From: Caenorhabditis remanei
Taxonomy: Eukaryota > Nematoda > Chromadorea > Rhabditida > Rhabditidae
DNA length: 64,000 nucleotides
Reading direction: 5' to 3'
NCBI RefSeq assembly: GCF_010183535.1
Contig: NC_071333.1
Coordinates: 12,460,587 to 12,524,586 of the forward strand
Shown here: positions 24,284 through 37,599 of the stretch, piece by piece
Layout of the letters: every line of letters begins with the position of its first letter
Position numbering within the stretch: the first letter of the stretch is position 1
Translations under genes and position numbers: made by a program
The notes under the pieces: generated by a model
Database searches by the model: none
Seen by the model: the letters and a program-made list of their open reading frames with translations, nothing else
Told to the model about the DNA's origin: nothing

Positions 24284-24953
24284 AGGAATTTTTCGAGGAG
24301 AGAAGTTTTTAGCTGGACTGACGCTTGAAAGTTGTGATTGTTCTCAAATAATAATAATTTATATAAAACAGACAAAATTTGTTGATAAAACCACCTCTTT
24401 TCACTTGCCCCGTTTTGATATAAACAATGTCTTCTTTGCCATCGAACACTGCCCCCCGTCAGCTATACGAATGCATTTTCTTTTTTGCATTCAATTTCCA
24501 GATGGCCAACTTCTCATATTGTGTTGAAATGAATCGAAAAAGACAGTGAAGACATGTAAGATTTATTGACACTAGAAAGGAAAAAGTACATAATAATTTA
24601 TTGTTACATATTTTCTTAATTTCTTTTGATGAAGCACATGGTTTTTGATGAGACACTTTTTTGTTGATTTCGACATACTTTTGACTCTTAAAATACCCAA
24701 AGTTGAAGTGTAAGCTAGCTTGAAATGAAACACTGGTGAGGAAAATGAGGTTTTTAGCACAAAAAAAAACAGTTAATAAAAGGAAGTGTGTACAGGTAAA
24801 GTGAAAAATTGTCTACCGAATTGGAAAAAAAATCATATAAAAGTGGAAAATAAACACTAGCTCCGAGATGTATTCAATGGAAATAAATATGAAATGTAAA
24901 ATGATAGAATGAATGAAGAACCAAGAAGACACCGGCATCAAATCAAATAACAA

Positions 24954-27900
24954 CTACACATAAGCAGCAGTTTGCCAAGAGGATTCCCTTGGATTACCAC
25001 CAGCTCCACCTGCTACTTGTGACGTTGTCGCGGGAGTAGATGAAGATCTTATCGTATGTATCACGGGTGGAGGTGCTGCACTAACAACAGGAGCCGTTGT
25101 CGTTGATGTAGACGGTGTCGGTGTTGGTGTCGTCTTCTTTGGAGATGATGATGACGGTGCTTTCGGAGGAGAAGCTGTCGGTTTTGATGCCGTTGATGTC
25201 GAAGGTGCTCCGGCCGCGGCGGCTGCTGCCTCGTCGCCAATTTTTGTCGAAAAAATTGCCGGATGCCGGATACCTGACGCTTCCTGTGTGTCGTCTCCGC
25301 TCTTGCCTATCCTTGTCGTCGTTGATTCTTCGTTGCTTCGTCCACCATTTGGTTTTGTGTCAACTGCCACAGGAGTTGACGACGTTGTCGGAATATCATC
25401 GGTTCTTGGCTTCAGCTTTTCCTTCTCTGGCTCAGCTTTGACAACTTTCTTATCGGTTTTCTGAAAAAGAGCTGGTGAAATTGAACTAGTTATTTTCGAT
25501 ATCTGTGTGATATTCTGAGCATTCCAATATCAATTCTATATTTTTCTAACAACTAGTATCAAGTTCCATCCAATCACACCAACTTCCATATTTTCGCTCC
25601 CTGGGTTTCAGATTTCGTCTATTTCAATAAGGTCATCGAAAGCCGTCCGCGATGCTTACAAAAAAAAACGCGGGTAGACATGGGACAAAAAAAATGTATC
25701 AGGCAAAAAGTATATGTATGCATAATAAAGAAGCCCGTGTCACATTGAAAATTCAATAGAGCGAAAAGCTGGACTCCGACAGCAGGGAGAACCCTTTCTA
25801 TTTCAACAAATCAACCAAAAATGAAAAAAAAAAAGAAGTTTTCGTTTTTTAGAGAAAGCGCTGGAAAGAAATGGAATGTGATTGGATTCTTGTGACACTC
25901 ACACTTTTGAATATGCTCAGCCGATTCTTGTTCGGTTCGCTCACATTGTTAGTTGATGTACTAGCACCGGCACTGTTCACTTGATTGGCCGATCCGCCAA
26001 AGTTGTTTCCAGCTGCTGCCCGACTGGCAAATGAAGGACCCCCTGTTGCTGGCGCATACACTCCGGACGCCTGAAAATTTACTTATGCACGAAATGGCAA
26101 AAATTGAAAAGTTGCTACCATTTTCTCAGGGTTCGAAGCACCTGCAGATGGATTTGGATCACTTTTTGAAACTGCGTGAGAAGCTTTCCGCACAAACTTG
26201 TTGAAAATGCTGAGTGTGTACTCCTGCAAAAAATGAAATTGGAATTTAATTTTTTAGTCTAAATATGTAAAATTCTAATTTATATTCTTTTAAATATTTC
26301 AACTTTTCCAAAAAGTATTCGAAATGAAATATACATTTTAATAAAAAATTAAAACCAATTCACTAAATAAACGAAAGCCCCTCTTTCATCTTTTTTTATC
26401 CCTCATCCTTTTTTTGCTCTCGTACACACACACATGCATATATACATCTCTCCTCTCATCAGCAGTGTTTCTCATCTCGATTCTAATGATTCACTTCTGA
26501 TGATCATCCCTCCGGTCGTTCCAGCTCACTAACCTTTTGTTGATGCGCCGTATTTTGTGCGTCACCGTGAAGATGAGCATGCTTGTTACGTTCCGATTCG
26601 CTTGGAATCTCACAATACGAAATATCACCATTTTGATGGAATGGGAAATTGTTTTGCTCGTATATGGTACTGGGAAGTTGAGAGAGAATAGGATCTCTTG
26701 GTGGTAGACTCATCTTTCCAGCATTCACACGATCTGAAACAAAAACTTTGTGTCTTTCTCATTGTTTTAAAGTACAAACCATTGTACTGTGCTTCAGACA
26801 TGACAGTCAAACATTTCTGAGAGACTGCTCCAACAACACAGGAACGTTTCACTTGTTCCAATGACCCATTTAAAACTATCCTAGTCACTTGTGGATCTAA
26901 TGTATATTTGTGGAGTAGCGGTCGTAACACCACTCCAGTTGACAGTGAGTGTCGGGCGCGAATGCAAACCAATCTGAAATCCAATTTAGAAAAAGTGCAA
27001 CCGGAAATTGTCTAGATGGAAATGAAAATGCAAAAATCCGGAAACGTTTTCTATTTGGAATATCCGATGAGAGAGTCAATCTCATTTTCCGAAGGGAAGG
27101 TGGTGGATGTACTAACAAGGTTCTAAATGCATGCTAAGAAAGAAACATGAGATTAAATTGAACGCGCAAAATGTCTATTCGGGAAAAGGGGGTATTATCG
27201 CATTACCGGTTTACCACAACCATAATCTTTGAAAATTGAAACAGCTGTAAGGTTTGTCAAATTTCGACGACAATAGAGAAACAGAACCCGTTTATTTCAC
27301 AGAAAAAAACAACGATCACTCACTTGGTTGGCGTTGAAGCGGGATTTTTGAACGAGAAATTGGCGGGCAAAAATTCGATAATGAACGAAACCACAGGAAC
27401 GAGCCGGAGTGCACGAGATTGTAGTGCGTCGATGGCTTGTCTAGCTGGATCTATTGTACTACCCGTCTCAGCATCTACAACCTCTACATGCATCCGATCC
27501 ATTCCTTGGGTGTCCGCCATTTCCTGCGTCCATCGACGAACCGACATTGTCTGAAATAATTATAATTATAATCACATTCTGGAGAGAATCATTGTTAGTT
27601 TTTTATTGTGAGTTCTGTAATCTAGGAATTGTTAGTATATTAGTGTACGATGTGTTTCTTTTCTATATAATTCATTTTAACTGATGTTCATTAATTCGTC
27701 CCATCCATTTCTTTGTATCATCTCCATCCAAACCCGTAGTGGAAGTCGATCAAACCACTAAGAACCCTAATGCTCATTCAGGCTTCAATTTTCCGTGCAC
27801 TCTATCTTTTAAATATTCATCTACATTATTGTGCTCTTCTCCCTTTTCACTTTTCCCCGTTTCCCTATCGGATGTGCACAGAACAAAGCGAACGTTGAAC

Positions 27901-30900
27901 AAAAGGAAATGGCATCCTCCATATTCAAAGTTTCTCAAGTGAAATGAAAACGAAATGTCACTCGTGGGTGCCTGAATATGATGGAAACCAAGGATTTGAA
28001 CGTTACCAATAAGCATATTCTATTAGGTGCACAATTGGCAATTAAATAAAGCATATCTATTCTAGACGTTCAAAAAAGATGGGAGACTTTTCCTTTGATC
28101 TCTTTTTTTGTGCTCTTCCTTAACCTTTTTTGTCCGAGTCGAGACGACAACGCATTCAATTTCCCTAATTAAATTCTACCACCACCAGTAACCCCTTAAC
28201 TCCCCGGAGGCGTCGTAAAAGTTGGGACCTTCCTTTTTGCTCAAATAACACTAAAGGATGTGGGCACACACATCCGCACACATTAATGAACTTCTGGACC
28301 AAAGCACACAAAAACTGAAATCGCTTTTTTCATATCTTCTTCTTTTTTCATTTACTTCCCGGACTATGTTCAAAAAGGGGAAGTGTTTAAAAGCTTTCAT
28401 AACATTTACCTCGTCTGGCCAAAAGTGCACTTCTCCTTCCCTGGGAAAAAATCGTTTGCCACCCCTGGAGCAACATCATAAATTCTCGATGAAGTTTCGT
28501 AGAGATGAGAAAAAAGGGGAAACGAAAAAAGGCTTGTGCGAGTAACGTCCTATTGAGAAGTATTTTATTGAGAAGGCGCGGAGAAGGCTTCTACAAAACT
28601 GATGCTAGTACACTAATTGGGACCCTTAGCGGTTTTTCCTCATCCCTTTGCTCAAGAGCTAATGATAGTCAAGAATGAAGTTATCTTAGCTGAACTAAAC
28701 CTTTTTTCGTTGTGTAAGAAGTGTTTCATACACTTTGTCAGGATTCAAAAGTTCTAATTTCTCTTCTTTTTGGATTAGTGTTGGTATTTTATGTAGAGAT
28801 CAAAAACCAAATAGAGAAACAAGAAACATCAAAATGAACAGCGAAAACATATTTTTGTCAGTACCAGATTCAGAAACAGAGAAAAAGCGGCTAAAGCCAC
28901 GTCACAAAAACATAATACACCTTTCTGCTAGATATTCTTTCATATAATCCGATTTTCAGACTTTCAGGGGTGTAGATGGAGACCATAGCAGTGGATGTGA
29001 ATTTTCCAGTCCTTTTTTTAGATGCATACTAACAAAAACTAAAAAAAAGCTAAACGTGCAAATCTGAAACCAACCGGGTCGTCGAGAGTAACAGTTTCCG
29101 TATTGAATTGGTCCCCGATCATCAGCTGACAATGCTTCGGCTCCACCGGTCGACATCGACGACGTAGATGCGTAGGCGACAACGAGTTCTTCTTCACAGG
29201 AGACGTCATCTCGGCCGGCATACTGTATTGCTTCGATGCTGCGAAGATATATCGTCGTTTTGATCCGGCAGACCCGACAACACCTCTTCCACCAACCGCC
29301 GAGCCGGACGCGCTGGCGTCGGCATCGTCGTCACAATTAGTGGTTGTGTTGCTATCACCGCGTCGCAATCGGCGCGAAAACCGATCCAAACCGTGCCAAA
29401 GAATCGACTTACGTTTTTCCTTTGTTGCTGCTGGCGCATTTGGAGCAGGCTGCGAATGTTGCGCAGCTGCTTCAAATTCATTCGTGTTATTGAGGGCTGA
29501 AAAAAAACGCGATTCCTAATGACGTAACTCTCAATCTCCCCCTCCTCCCTCCTTCAGTTTTTTTTAGCTCCGTGTCTAACCCAGGAGCTCCCCTTCGTTG
29601 GCGACACGCGTGAGTGTCTCGTTTAGACAGCGCGGACCCCCGTTGTTTAAAGTGAAACGCACAAGTTGGTTGGCTGTGCCCATTTTTCTCTTCATCATCC
29701 GCCGCTAGCTCTTCATCCGTGAACGAAGGCTGCGTATTATTAGTAGACCGCAAGAAACGTGGCCAACAATCATACTTCAACAAGTGAAGAATCTGAAATA
29801 GCGATCAGTATATCTATAGAAAGACGAGAATGTTTCAAACCTGATATTGGGCTACATCATATGTATCTAAAGGAAAAGCACCACTTTCTACTGTTTCTCG
29901 TATTCGTTTACTTGTGGAATTATCAATATTCACAGGTTCTGTACTATTCATGGCAAAATATCTGTCAAATATTCGTCGTCCAAAGGAGGATCTCTCCTGG
30001 AAAAATAATAAATAAATAATGTGAAAACATTAATTAGAGGTATACCTGGAAATCTTGTATTTCTTTGAATTGTTCTACTGCTAAATAAAAATTCAAATTT
30101 TCTGCACAAAATTGCTGTTCCAAAAATTCTTGAAAGGGTGCTCGTAACACAGGGTCGCGGATGACTTTTTTGAAGATCTGAAATAAATTAATAAGTATTG
30201 AATCTCCATCATTTCTCAAATAATTTATTGTCTCTCCACTTCCCCCTCAACCCATAAGAGCTTTCGTCTCTCATCAACATCATTTTTCAAACAGTAAGCC
30301 TTCTAAGCACCCCTGAAGTTTCACATTGCAAAGAAAACTAGCTTCTTTCTTTCCCCTTTTTCCTGCCACATTTACTGCAAAACGGACAAATTCCAGATGA
30401 TTTGTTAGTCAAGTCCTTCTCTCTCTTTCTCTCTTAACTTCCATTCAATATTCTTTTTTTTGCTTCTACCCGGCTGTGCTCAGTTGTCGTAGGGAGTCCG
30501 GCGCTCCGCCTCTCAACGACATCCACTGGAAAAACAAATGATCCTGTGCCGGCAAAAGAAGAGACCCCTTACGAATCGATAGAAAAAGACTGCTATACGT
30601 AGTTGGCTTTTTTTCTGTGTGAGGATGAATGAGAGAAAAGAACATGTAATTCCTTGGGAAGGGCATCGGAGGATTATTGCAAACCCCTTTGAATAGAACA
30701 AGAAGAAGGCAAAGAGAGAACAAGTATTCTGTTGAATACAGCCAATCCATGTACATAATTATCATTAAACACAAAGCTGAACCGAATATTGAACAAAAAA
30801 CCAACTGGCAACATTTTAATAATGTGCCACTGATTCCCATTGTTGTCAGAACTTTCATAATCCCAATAACAAAAGAGCCGTGTCATGAACATTTTTTTGT

Positions 30901-32036
30901 TATCCCTCACTTTTTCCAAAGTAATTGGACGAGAGAGAGGTTTTGGTTCGGAGAAACGATTTGGGGAGAAAAATGAAAGCACTTGGATTTGATTGGAACG
31001 TGAACATCTGGAACTAATTTTGCACCGGCTGCGGTTCTGATGTGTTTGATTTTTGATGTTTCCGGAGAAATTACTTTTCTAGTGTATTTAGAAAGCAGAA
31101 GTGTTGATAAAGGCATGTTTGAAATTTTGATATCAGGGCATAAAGTGAAAATAGTGAAAATCAGTTTCTCTAATTGACTCGAAAAACAATTATTTGAGAT
31201 GTTTAAGCCAGTCCTTAAAAATTTGTGCAAACAATTATGAATGTATGTAAAAGTTGCAATGTTAAAAATTCAATTATTCAAAATAGTTTACATCACAACA
31301 TGAACATGTTTAAAAGTCAGATTTGCAAAATTAAGATTTGTAAATAATTAAATTTGCAAAAAGTCTATTTACACTGTCAGACTATGCTTTGAAACTATGA
31401 AAAGTTACGCGAACTCCCTAAACTAAATCTTGTCACAGTTTCAAAGTGTACTGTGAATGTTGCAATGTTGTGCACTTACCACAAAGTCCATTGTGCGGAA
31501 AGCAACCAAAAAATTGGTTTGAAAAGAGAGAATCGTAAAACCACTGAACGCTTTCTAAGGAGTTCTAAAAAAGGCGAAATTCGGGGTGGAGACAAAAAAG
31601 GACATGTCGAGGACGCGATTTAATAAGATTTGTGGTTTGAAGCAACGGCCAAAAAAGACGAATCATTAGGACCGCCAGTTCTTCTCCACTTCACACAGCC
31701 ATTCTTTCTTTTTGCTCTCACTTCTTCAGTCCTTTTTGGTGCGCTCACTCTTCCCCCCAAAACCATTTTTATCCCCCCCCCCCTTCTCTCAGTTTCCGAG
31801 AACAATTTATTCCATTTTGTAGTATTCTCAGTTTCTTCCCACTTTTTCTTCTTCTTTCTCTTCTTTGTATTTTTCCATTTTTCAAATGAATCGCTTACCT
31901 TCAACTCTCTCGAGGAATTCGTCTCATTAGGTGCCGAACCAACGCCCATCGATAAGCTCGAATTTGAAGTCTCATTATTAGGTGAGGTATTTGTCGGTGT
32001 TATGTTGGGCTCGTTTCCGGAGCACGGAGTCGACAT
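24954..32036 (-). CDS. RGS12/14 (Loco)-like regulator of G-protein signalling
   Basis: Eleven exons (31899-32036, 30046-30177, 29841-29996, 29663-29792, 29075-29496, 27324-27550, 26780-26973, 26534-26733, 26119-26223, 25903-26070, 24954-25460) keep frame for 792 aa. An RGS domain spans about 48-160: APFQEFLEQQFCAENLNFYL, IFDRYF, PVNID, ILHLLKYDCWPRFLRS. It should act as a GTPase activator for Gi/o-class alpha subunits. A basic linker (KRKSILWHGLDRFSRRLRR) and a tandem Ras-binding-like region (about 330-465) follow, the arrangement of RGS12/14. I see no clear GoLoco motif. The tail is Ser/Thr/Pro/Ala-rich. Start: MSTPCSGNEP, shortly after a TTTCAG site that could accept a spliced leader. It may correspond to C. 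elegans rgs-6, which I recall only vaguely. A further candidate exon at about 30482-30537 does not fit the phases and is left out. Confidence 0.9.
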
Positions 32037-33215
32037 TTATCAATGGCCGACAGTGCTGAAATGTAACAATTCATCTTCTCCCATTCTCCCCCCGCCCCCT
32101 TTGGCGTTCAAAACGATCACTCCATAAGATTGATGATGGTCATAAGACTCTAAGAGTCGAGATTTTTGACGGAAAAATAAAAGATATACATTATTCGGCG
32201 TCAGTGTCCAAGGTGGCCATTAGAGACGTGCATAACACAAGGAAAAAACATGTTTCGAGACAAAATGCAAATAATAGCTGCGCATGAGTAGTAGTAATAG
32301 TAGTCGTTGATGTAAAAAAGTGGTAATAGTTATCGCTTTGCGCGTCTCTTCTTTTTTCTCAATTCCTCTCTTTTTTTGGCTCTCTCGTCAACTTCACTCA
32401 CGCCCGCCCACAACTCATGAAACATAACTCACAGCAAAACTCACGCATGGATGGTTGAGTGCGCGAATGAAATGCTCAATGGCAGTGAGTGCCGTGGGAG
32501 GAAAAACGAAGAAGAGAGGAAGCAGAAGAAGACGAAGACATAGAAGAAGTAGAAGTATGGAGACCTACCACGCATGCTAGAGTGTGGCGTGTGCGCGGCA
32601 TATATAGACGACGGACGACAGCGGCTGGAAGTGAGGCGAAATGAGGCGACATGGAGAGAGGAAGAGGAGGCTCGCGCGCTCGCGGCGTCTATTTTCCAAA
32701 AAGCGATTTGTGCGAGCGGCAGCAGGGGTGCGACATGGGTTGCGCGAAATGCGAAAATGGGGGGCTAGCGCGACGCCCCGGAGAGACAAGCAGACGGTTA
32801 CGGAGAGGCTACTACTGAGGAAGGAGAGTTCTTAACATAGAAAACAAGAAGAGTGAGTTGAACATAGAGAGAACTAGAAATGCAGGAAGGACTAGCTGCT
32901 GCTTCTGCCTTCATCGGCCGCGTCGTCTCCATCTCCTTCTTCTTTTTTCTTTATCTTTTTCTACTGCTTCTTCTTCTACTTATTTGCTGTCGTCGTTTTC
33001 CGTTGTGGAAACTCTCTTTTCTGTCATGCTCATGTAGAAGCGCCTCAAGGCAGGAGGCAGTTGCAAGCAGTAGGCCAATATCCACTAGTGTTGCTCGTCC
33101 CCTCCGACAAGCACAGGTCGATAGATAAAAGCATTGCCCATTGCCTGCACACGTCGCCAGACCCTTTCTACACGAAGTACGCGACGACAACAAGTGTCCC
33201 TCCTTCTACTCCTAC

Positions 33216-33247
<32 letters not shown>

Positions 33248-36200
33248 CTTTTTTTGCTACCCTTCCTTCAGGGCTCACTATTTGATTGTCGTAGGCTTAA
33301 TGATCCGCACTACTCGCCACGCAAACACAACTCAACACAGACGTTTCCCGTGCCCCTAGTTGAATGACTGAGTTTTGCGACACGCGATTTAGACTAGGTG
33401 GCTTGGTGAAAGAATGAACGAATCACGGAAAATCGGGAGCCGACGAGCAACTGTACAAAATAGTATGGAACTGACGGATTTCAGCGGAAATGCGACCAAA
33501 ATAGTTTTCAACGAGGTACGATACGGTTAATTGAAAACGATTTTGCAGGGTTCGTCATTATGAAAAAATTGACGGATACAAGAAAGATCCTACAAGCTTG
33601 GGACAGCATAGTAATCAGATGAAACTGAAAATTTTAATGAATTATGTTATACTTTCCAGATACCACTTGTCTAAGCCGGACTCACTGCCAAACACTTATG
33701 GATACTGAGAAGGTGAGAAGATTTCAAAAAGGGTGACAACTACTAAGATTATTGTTGAATAAATATTTTAATATACAAACTGTTTCACCTATTAAATGAC
33801 TTTTACAGAAGCTTATAACCAAACACTATGTTGAAAATAAAAGTTGTACAACCCTAATGTGAAATGAGAGAACAAGAACATCAGAACAGATGAAATGAAA
33901 CCAACATTGAAACCTGAACCGTTAATAGTCAGATCTCAAAACAGAGCGCGAGCCAAATGAGAGCCGAGACGAGCGAGAGCTTCCATCCAAATTCGTTTAC
34001 ATTTTGGTTCTACGAAAAGTGATTCATCAAAGTAAACAGTGGTTGGCTGGCAAAGCCGCCGAGCATGTACACGACCTAACAAAATGAGTGGTGGTAAATC
34101 TAGGGGAATCGCAATTCTACAAAAATCCAAAATTAAAAAATCAAGCTTGCAACTTGACTCGACGCGCGGACAACAAGGATTCACGTCGTTTGTGGCTCAT
34201 GATGTCCGGTGCTCTTGTGAAAAAGTAGGAGCAAGAAAAAGAGAAGGGGTCGAAGAGGTTAGAGAGGGGGGGGGGGATATTGCAAATTTTTCGAGAAGGG
34301 CGGACCGCCGCGTGGTAGAAAAATGCGTTTTGACGGAAAATTGGAAGAGAAGGGGGGACGTGGGCTTGGGCTTTGAAACGAGTGTGGGGCTGCTGGTCCC
34401 CCGGAGTTGCATTCTGAACTGAAAAGAAGAGACAAAAAAGGAAAAGAAGAGAAAAATAGAAAAAGGGGAGTAAGAGAGACAGAAAAGTGACACTGGAAAA
34501 ATGCCTGTGCGACTCTGAATGCTTGTTTGCATTATTGAAAACATGAATAGAAAAAAATCACGTCCCCATTCATCAAAATGAAACTATTTTGTCAGTGTGA
34601 CCATTCACATGAAAATATTGAAAATTCAAACAAGAGGTTAAGCTCACTGTCATTCGAAGCGCACTAATCACATGTTCTGTACAAGGTAGCAATTAACAGC
34701 CGGAAGAAAAACATGTCTACTTCAAAAGTAATAATTAAAAGAATATCCCAAAAGCAGGAATTATCAGTTTCAGCTTTTTCAATCTATCGGAATGAGAGAA
34801 GCCATTTGGTCGCCAAAATCTAGCTCATAGTACTAAATGGCAGACAATTTTTTAGTCGTTTTTTTTTCAGTAAAAATAACATGCACGTGTGATATTCGTG
34901 ACTATTCATAATGTTCATGTCATGAGAAAAAAACAACTGCGAAAAAATCTTTCTTTGTTTTTTTCGAGATATTTACAGAGTTGTTTTTGAAAAAAATTTA
35001 CTAGTAGTATTACTACTGCTTACGGAGAGAGATTCACCTACACAAAATTGTTGAGCTAATGATTCCTTATGGATTTTACGCATAACAATAGGATTTCTCA
35101 AAAATAGAATTGGTGATCTGTAATTCAAAACTTTCTTTGGTCGTTCGGTGGCTCGACCAGTTTAGCTCCATAAATTCCAAATATGAAACCGTAGACTACT
35201 CGATTTCTTGCTCAAGCAGCATAGTGGATCTCCTCAAATCTCAACCAAGATAACTTTGAGAACAAGATCTCGTGTTACAGGAACATCTCCATTTTCCGTG
35301 CTCCCAATTTTCCCTACGACACTACGTCCCATCTCATCCAATTTCCTTTTCTAGCTGTCCGATTTGATATTCAACTGACAACAACAGGCCATAGCAGAAG
35401 AAGAGAAATAAAAACTCGGGGACTCACTTACCTGCTGTATCGTCAGCGGTAATTCGCTGTTTTTGTGTTCGTTCAACCTAACCTGTTTTTCAACGCACTC
35501 GCAAAATCTGAATTTTTTCTGATTTTTTGTGCCTCTCTTTTTTTTTGCGAAAACAGCAGCAATGATGAATCGTAGCAGTGGCAGTGTGACGACGCTGATT
35601 TTGAGTTATGGTAAATGGAGTGAATCAGATGAAGCTCTGGGTTACCTGATTGATATTAATAAGATGGAGATACAAATAGAATAAATGCTTGGGTCCAAGT
35701 TATCTGAAAAGCGGATATAAAGAAAAGAGACTTATAAGAACATGAGAGATATTAAATTAGTGTTGGAGACACGACAATCGAATAGAATGAAAAAGAACGC
35801 GCAGATATATAAAAAATAATTTTGGACACACACACACATGAATGTGTCGGATTTAAAAACTCTGAAACATACACAAAAGGAGAGGAAGAGGAAAAGTGAG
35901 AAAAAGTGCACATTTCATTTCTAGAGCTGAGCCGCAAAAGAAATGAGCCTGGGAATGTCTGAGACATTCTTCGACAAGAACAAAGTGCGGGGATCGGCAA
36001 AGTTTTTGGGTGGAAGAGACAAAAAGTATCATGTTTCAAAGCACAGTGCGCGTGGATTTCAGAAGGAAATGTGTGGGGCAGATTGGGCTTTAGGTGAGGT
36101 AGGTCCCGTATTTGCATACCATTAAGTGCACACATGATGAGTCTTCTCAAGTTTCTTCTACGCCAGATTCAATATGTGCGTGTGTATGGATGTGTGTATG

Positions 36201-37233
36201 TTTATGTGTCGGTTCTTATCCATGTTTTGTCATCAGCATAATAGAATTTCGAATGTGTAGTCTCTGGTTATTGTTTCAATTATGTTCCGTCTTGTGATCT
36301 CTGCTTTTTTCGAATTTTGCTATCTATTGCATAAGGAAAATTAAAAGTAGATAGTAAAACATAAGTAAACTTTTGCGCTCTTAACAGTAATTCTACCTGA
36401 TGAATAGCCTTTTATCTCTTAATTCTAAGAAAACTGCTCAGTTCCGGAGTTGTGTGGCAAATATACAAAATCAATAGTTGTCAGTAAGCTAATGAAGTAA
36501 AATCCGATATGTTCTCTCAGCTAGAAAACATCTGTAACTCAGATTTTGCTGGAAAATCAGTGAACTATAAGAAAGTGCTCTGTTCTGGTGGGGTTTTATA
36601 TAATTCTCAGCTCACTTCTTTCTTCTATCATAATCTCTTACATTAAAACAATATGCTCGAGATAGTTGCTAAATTTCTAAGAAAACAATCACTACGGTAA
36701 TTAGAAAATACCGCATTGTTGTTGCTAAATGTGCAACATGAAGCGGAAAGAATGAAGGGGATAAAACGAGTGGCAATCTTATTTCTTCTGTACTGCGAGT
36801 CGACTCGTTTCGACGTTTCGTTTTCACGTTTTTACACCACGTTTTGCTTGAACTAATTACCCGAAAGGATTATGAAAGAGGAAAAAATGCATTGTGTTTG
36901 TGTCTTTACTCAAACGGGGAAGAATGGTTGTGTCACGTGACATACTATTATTGTGTTTCTTCGAGGGTGGTGTGGGTGAGGGGACTACTGAATATCTATT
37001 ATAGAAAACAATTGCAAACTGAGTCCTTGCTGCTTTACGAAAGATGGAAATTGTAGGATTAGAACAAAACGTTGAAGAAATTGAATTTTTGGATACAAAA
37101 AAGGCCACGATTACATTTACAGATTGGAAAATGAAAACATAAAATATAAAAACTGACATTTCTAGAAAAATCTGAAGTACGGAGCTGTAAATACAGAACT
37201 CAGAAATGGTTTTACAATGGCTTTTTCTTTGAG
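32037..37233. other. Promoter-proximal and intergenic region upstream of the RGS gene
   Basis: Immediately upstream of the RGS gene there is a C10-plus run near 31772 (inside intron 1), then CpG- and purine-rich DNA at about 32460-32830 that looks like a promoter. A TTC microsatellite lies near 33211-33250 and a G12 run near 34266. ORFs here follow these repeats and have no domain. From 34.5 to 37.2 kb the sequence is AT-rich with a short CA repeat at about 35826-35839. No gene is supported. Confidence 0.45.
33211..33250. repeat. TTC trinucleotide microsatellite
   Basis: About thirteen consecutive CTT/TTC units, within a longer pyrimidine-rich stretch. It produces Ser, Phe and Leu runs in the three frames, which explains the ORFs there. 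Confidence 0.9.
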
Positions 37234-37261
37234 TTTATTGGATGATTAATGTGTCTAGACC

Positions 37262-37535
37262 CTAGAATACATAGCGACATCTTAGATAACCACAAACAGA
37301 CGAATTAGTATAATGAGAGGCGTTTCGAGAAAAGGGACATGGACAACGGCTTGTGCAACCGCCCGACAAAGACATATCTTTAGCAATAAGACGAGCCACA
37401 GTGTTTGAATCAAGTTGTGTTGCAGGATTTGAGAGATTTCGTGAGATATTAGATTTTTTGCAGCCGAATGAGAAGAAAAGGAAATTGATGTGACCGCAAA
37501 CTTTGGAAAATTGAATTCCTGATGGCTTTAGCCAG
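37262..37535 (-). CDS. Possible terminal exon of a small cysteine-rich protein
   Basis: An open frame runs from an AATTAATTTCAG acceptor to a TAG stop. An AATAAA (TTTATT on +, about 37234-37239) lies about 25 bases beyond the stop, as expected of a 3' end. The frame also continues upstream to ATG codons, giving up to 109 aa with a hydrophobic start (MKFQSSLFALLINFSW). The C-terminal part has six cysteines, including SGGCTSRCPCPF and VCGYLRC. I recognise no family. It could be a secreted cysteine-rich peptide or a chance frame; no second exon was identified. Confidence 0.28.
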
Positions 37536-37599
37536 CTGAAATTAATTAACAGTGCAAATAAAGAAGATTGAAATTTCATCATGAATTGCACATGCTAAT

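Noticed and set aside
30482..30537. Extra exon for the RGS gene (WMSLRGGAPDSLRQLSTAG)
   Set aside because: It has acceptor and donor sites, but its 56 bases would break the phase between exon 1 and the first RGS exon. It could be an alternative 5' exon; evidence is insufficient.
31630..32127. 165-codon + strand ORF
   Set aside because: It is antisense to RGS exon 1 and its intron, pyrimidine-rich, Phe/Ser/Pro low complexity, with no splice or domain support.
33061..33367. Overlapping ORFs with Ser, Leu and Phe runs
   Set aside because: Explained by the TTC microsatellite read in three frames.
34266..34277. Homopolymer G run (and the C run near 31772)
   Set aside because: Simple homopolymers common in nematode DNA; no further structure around them.
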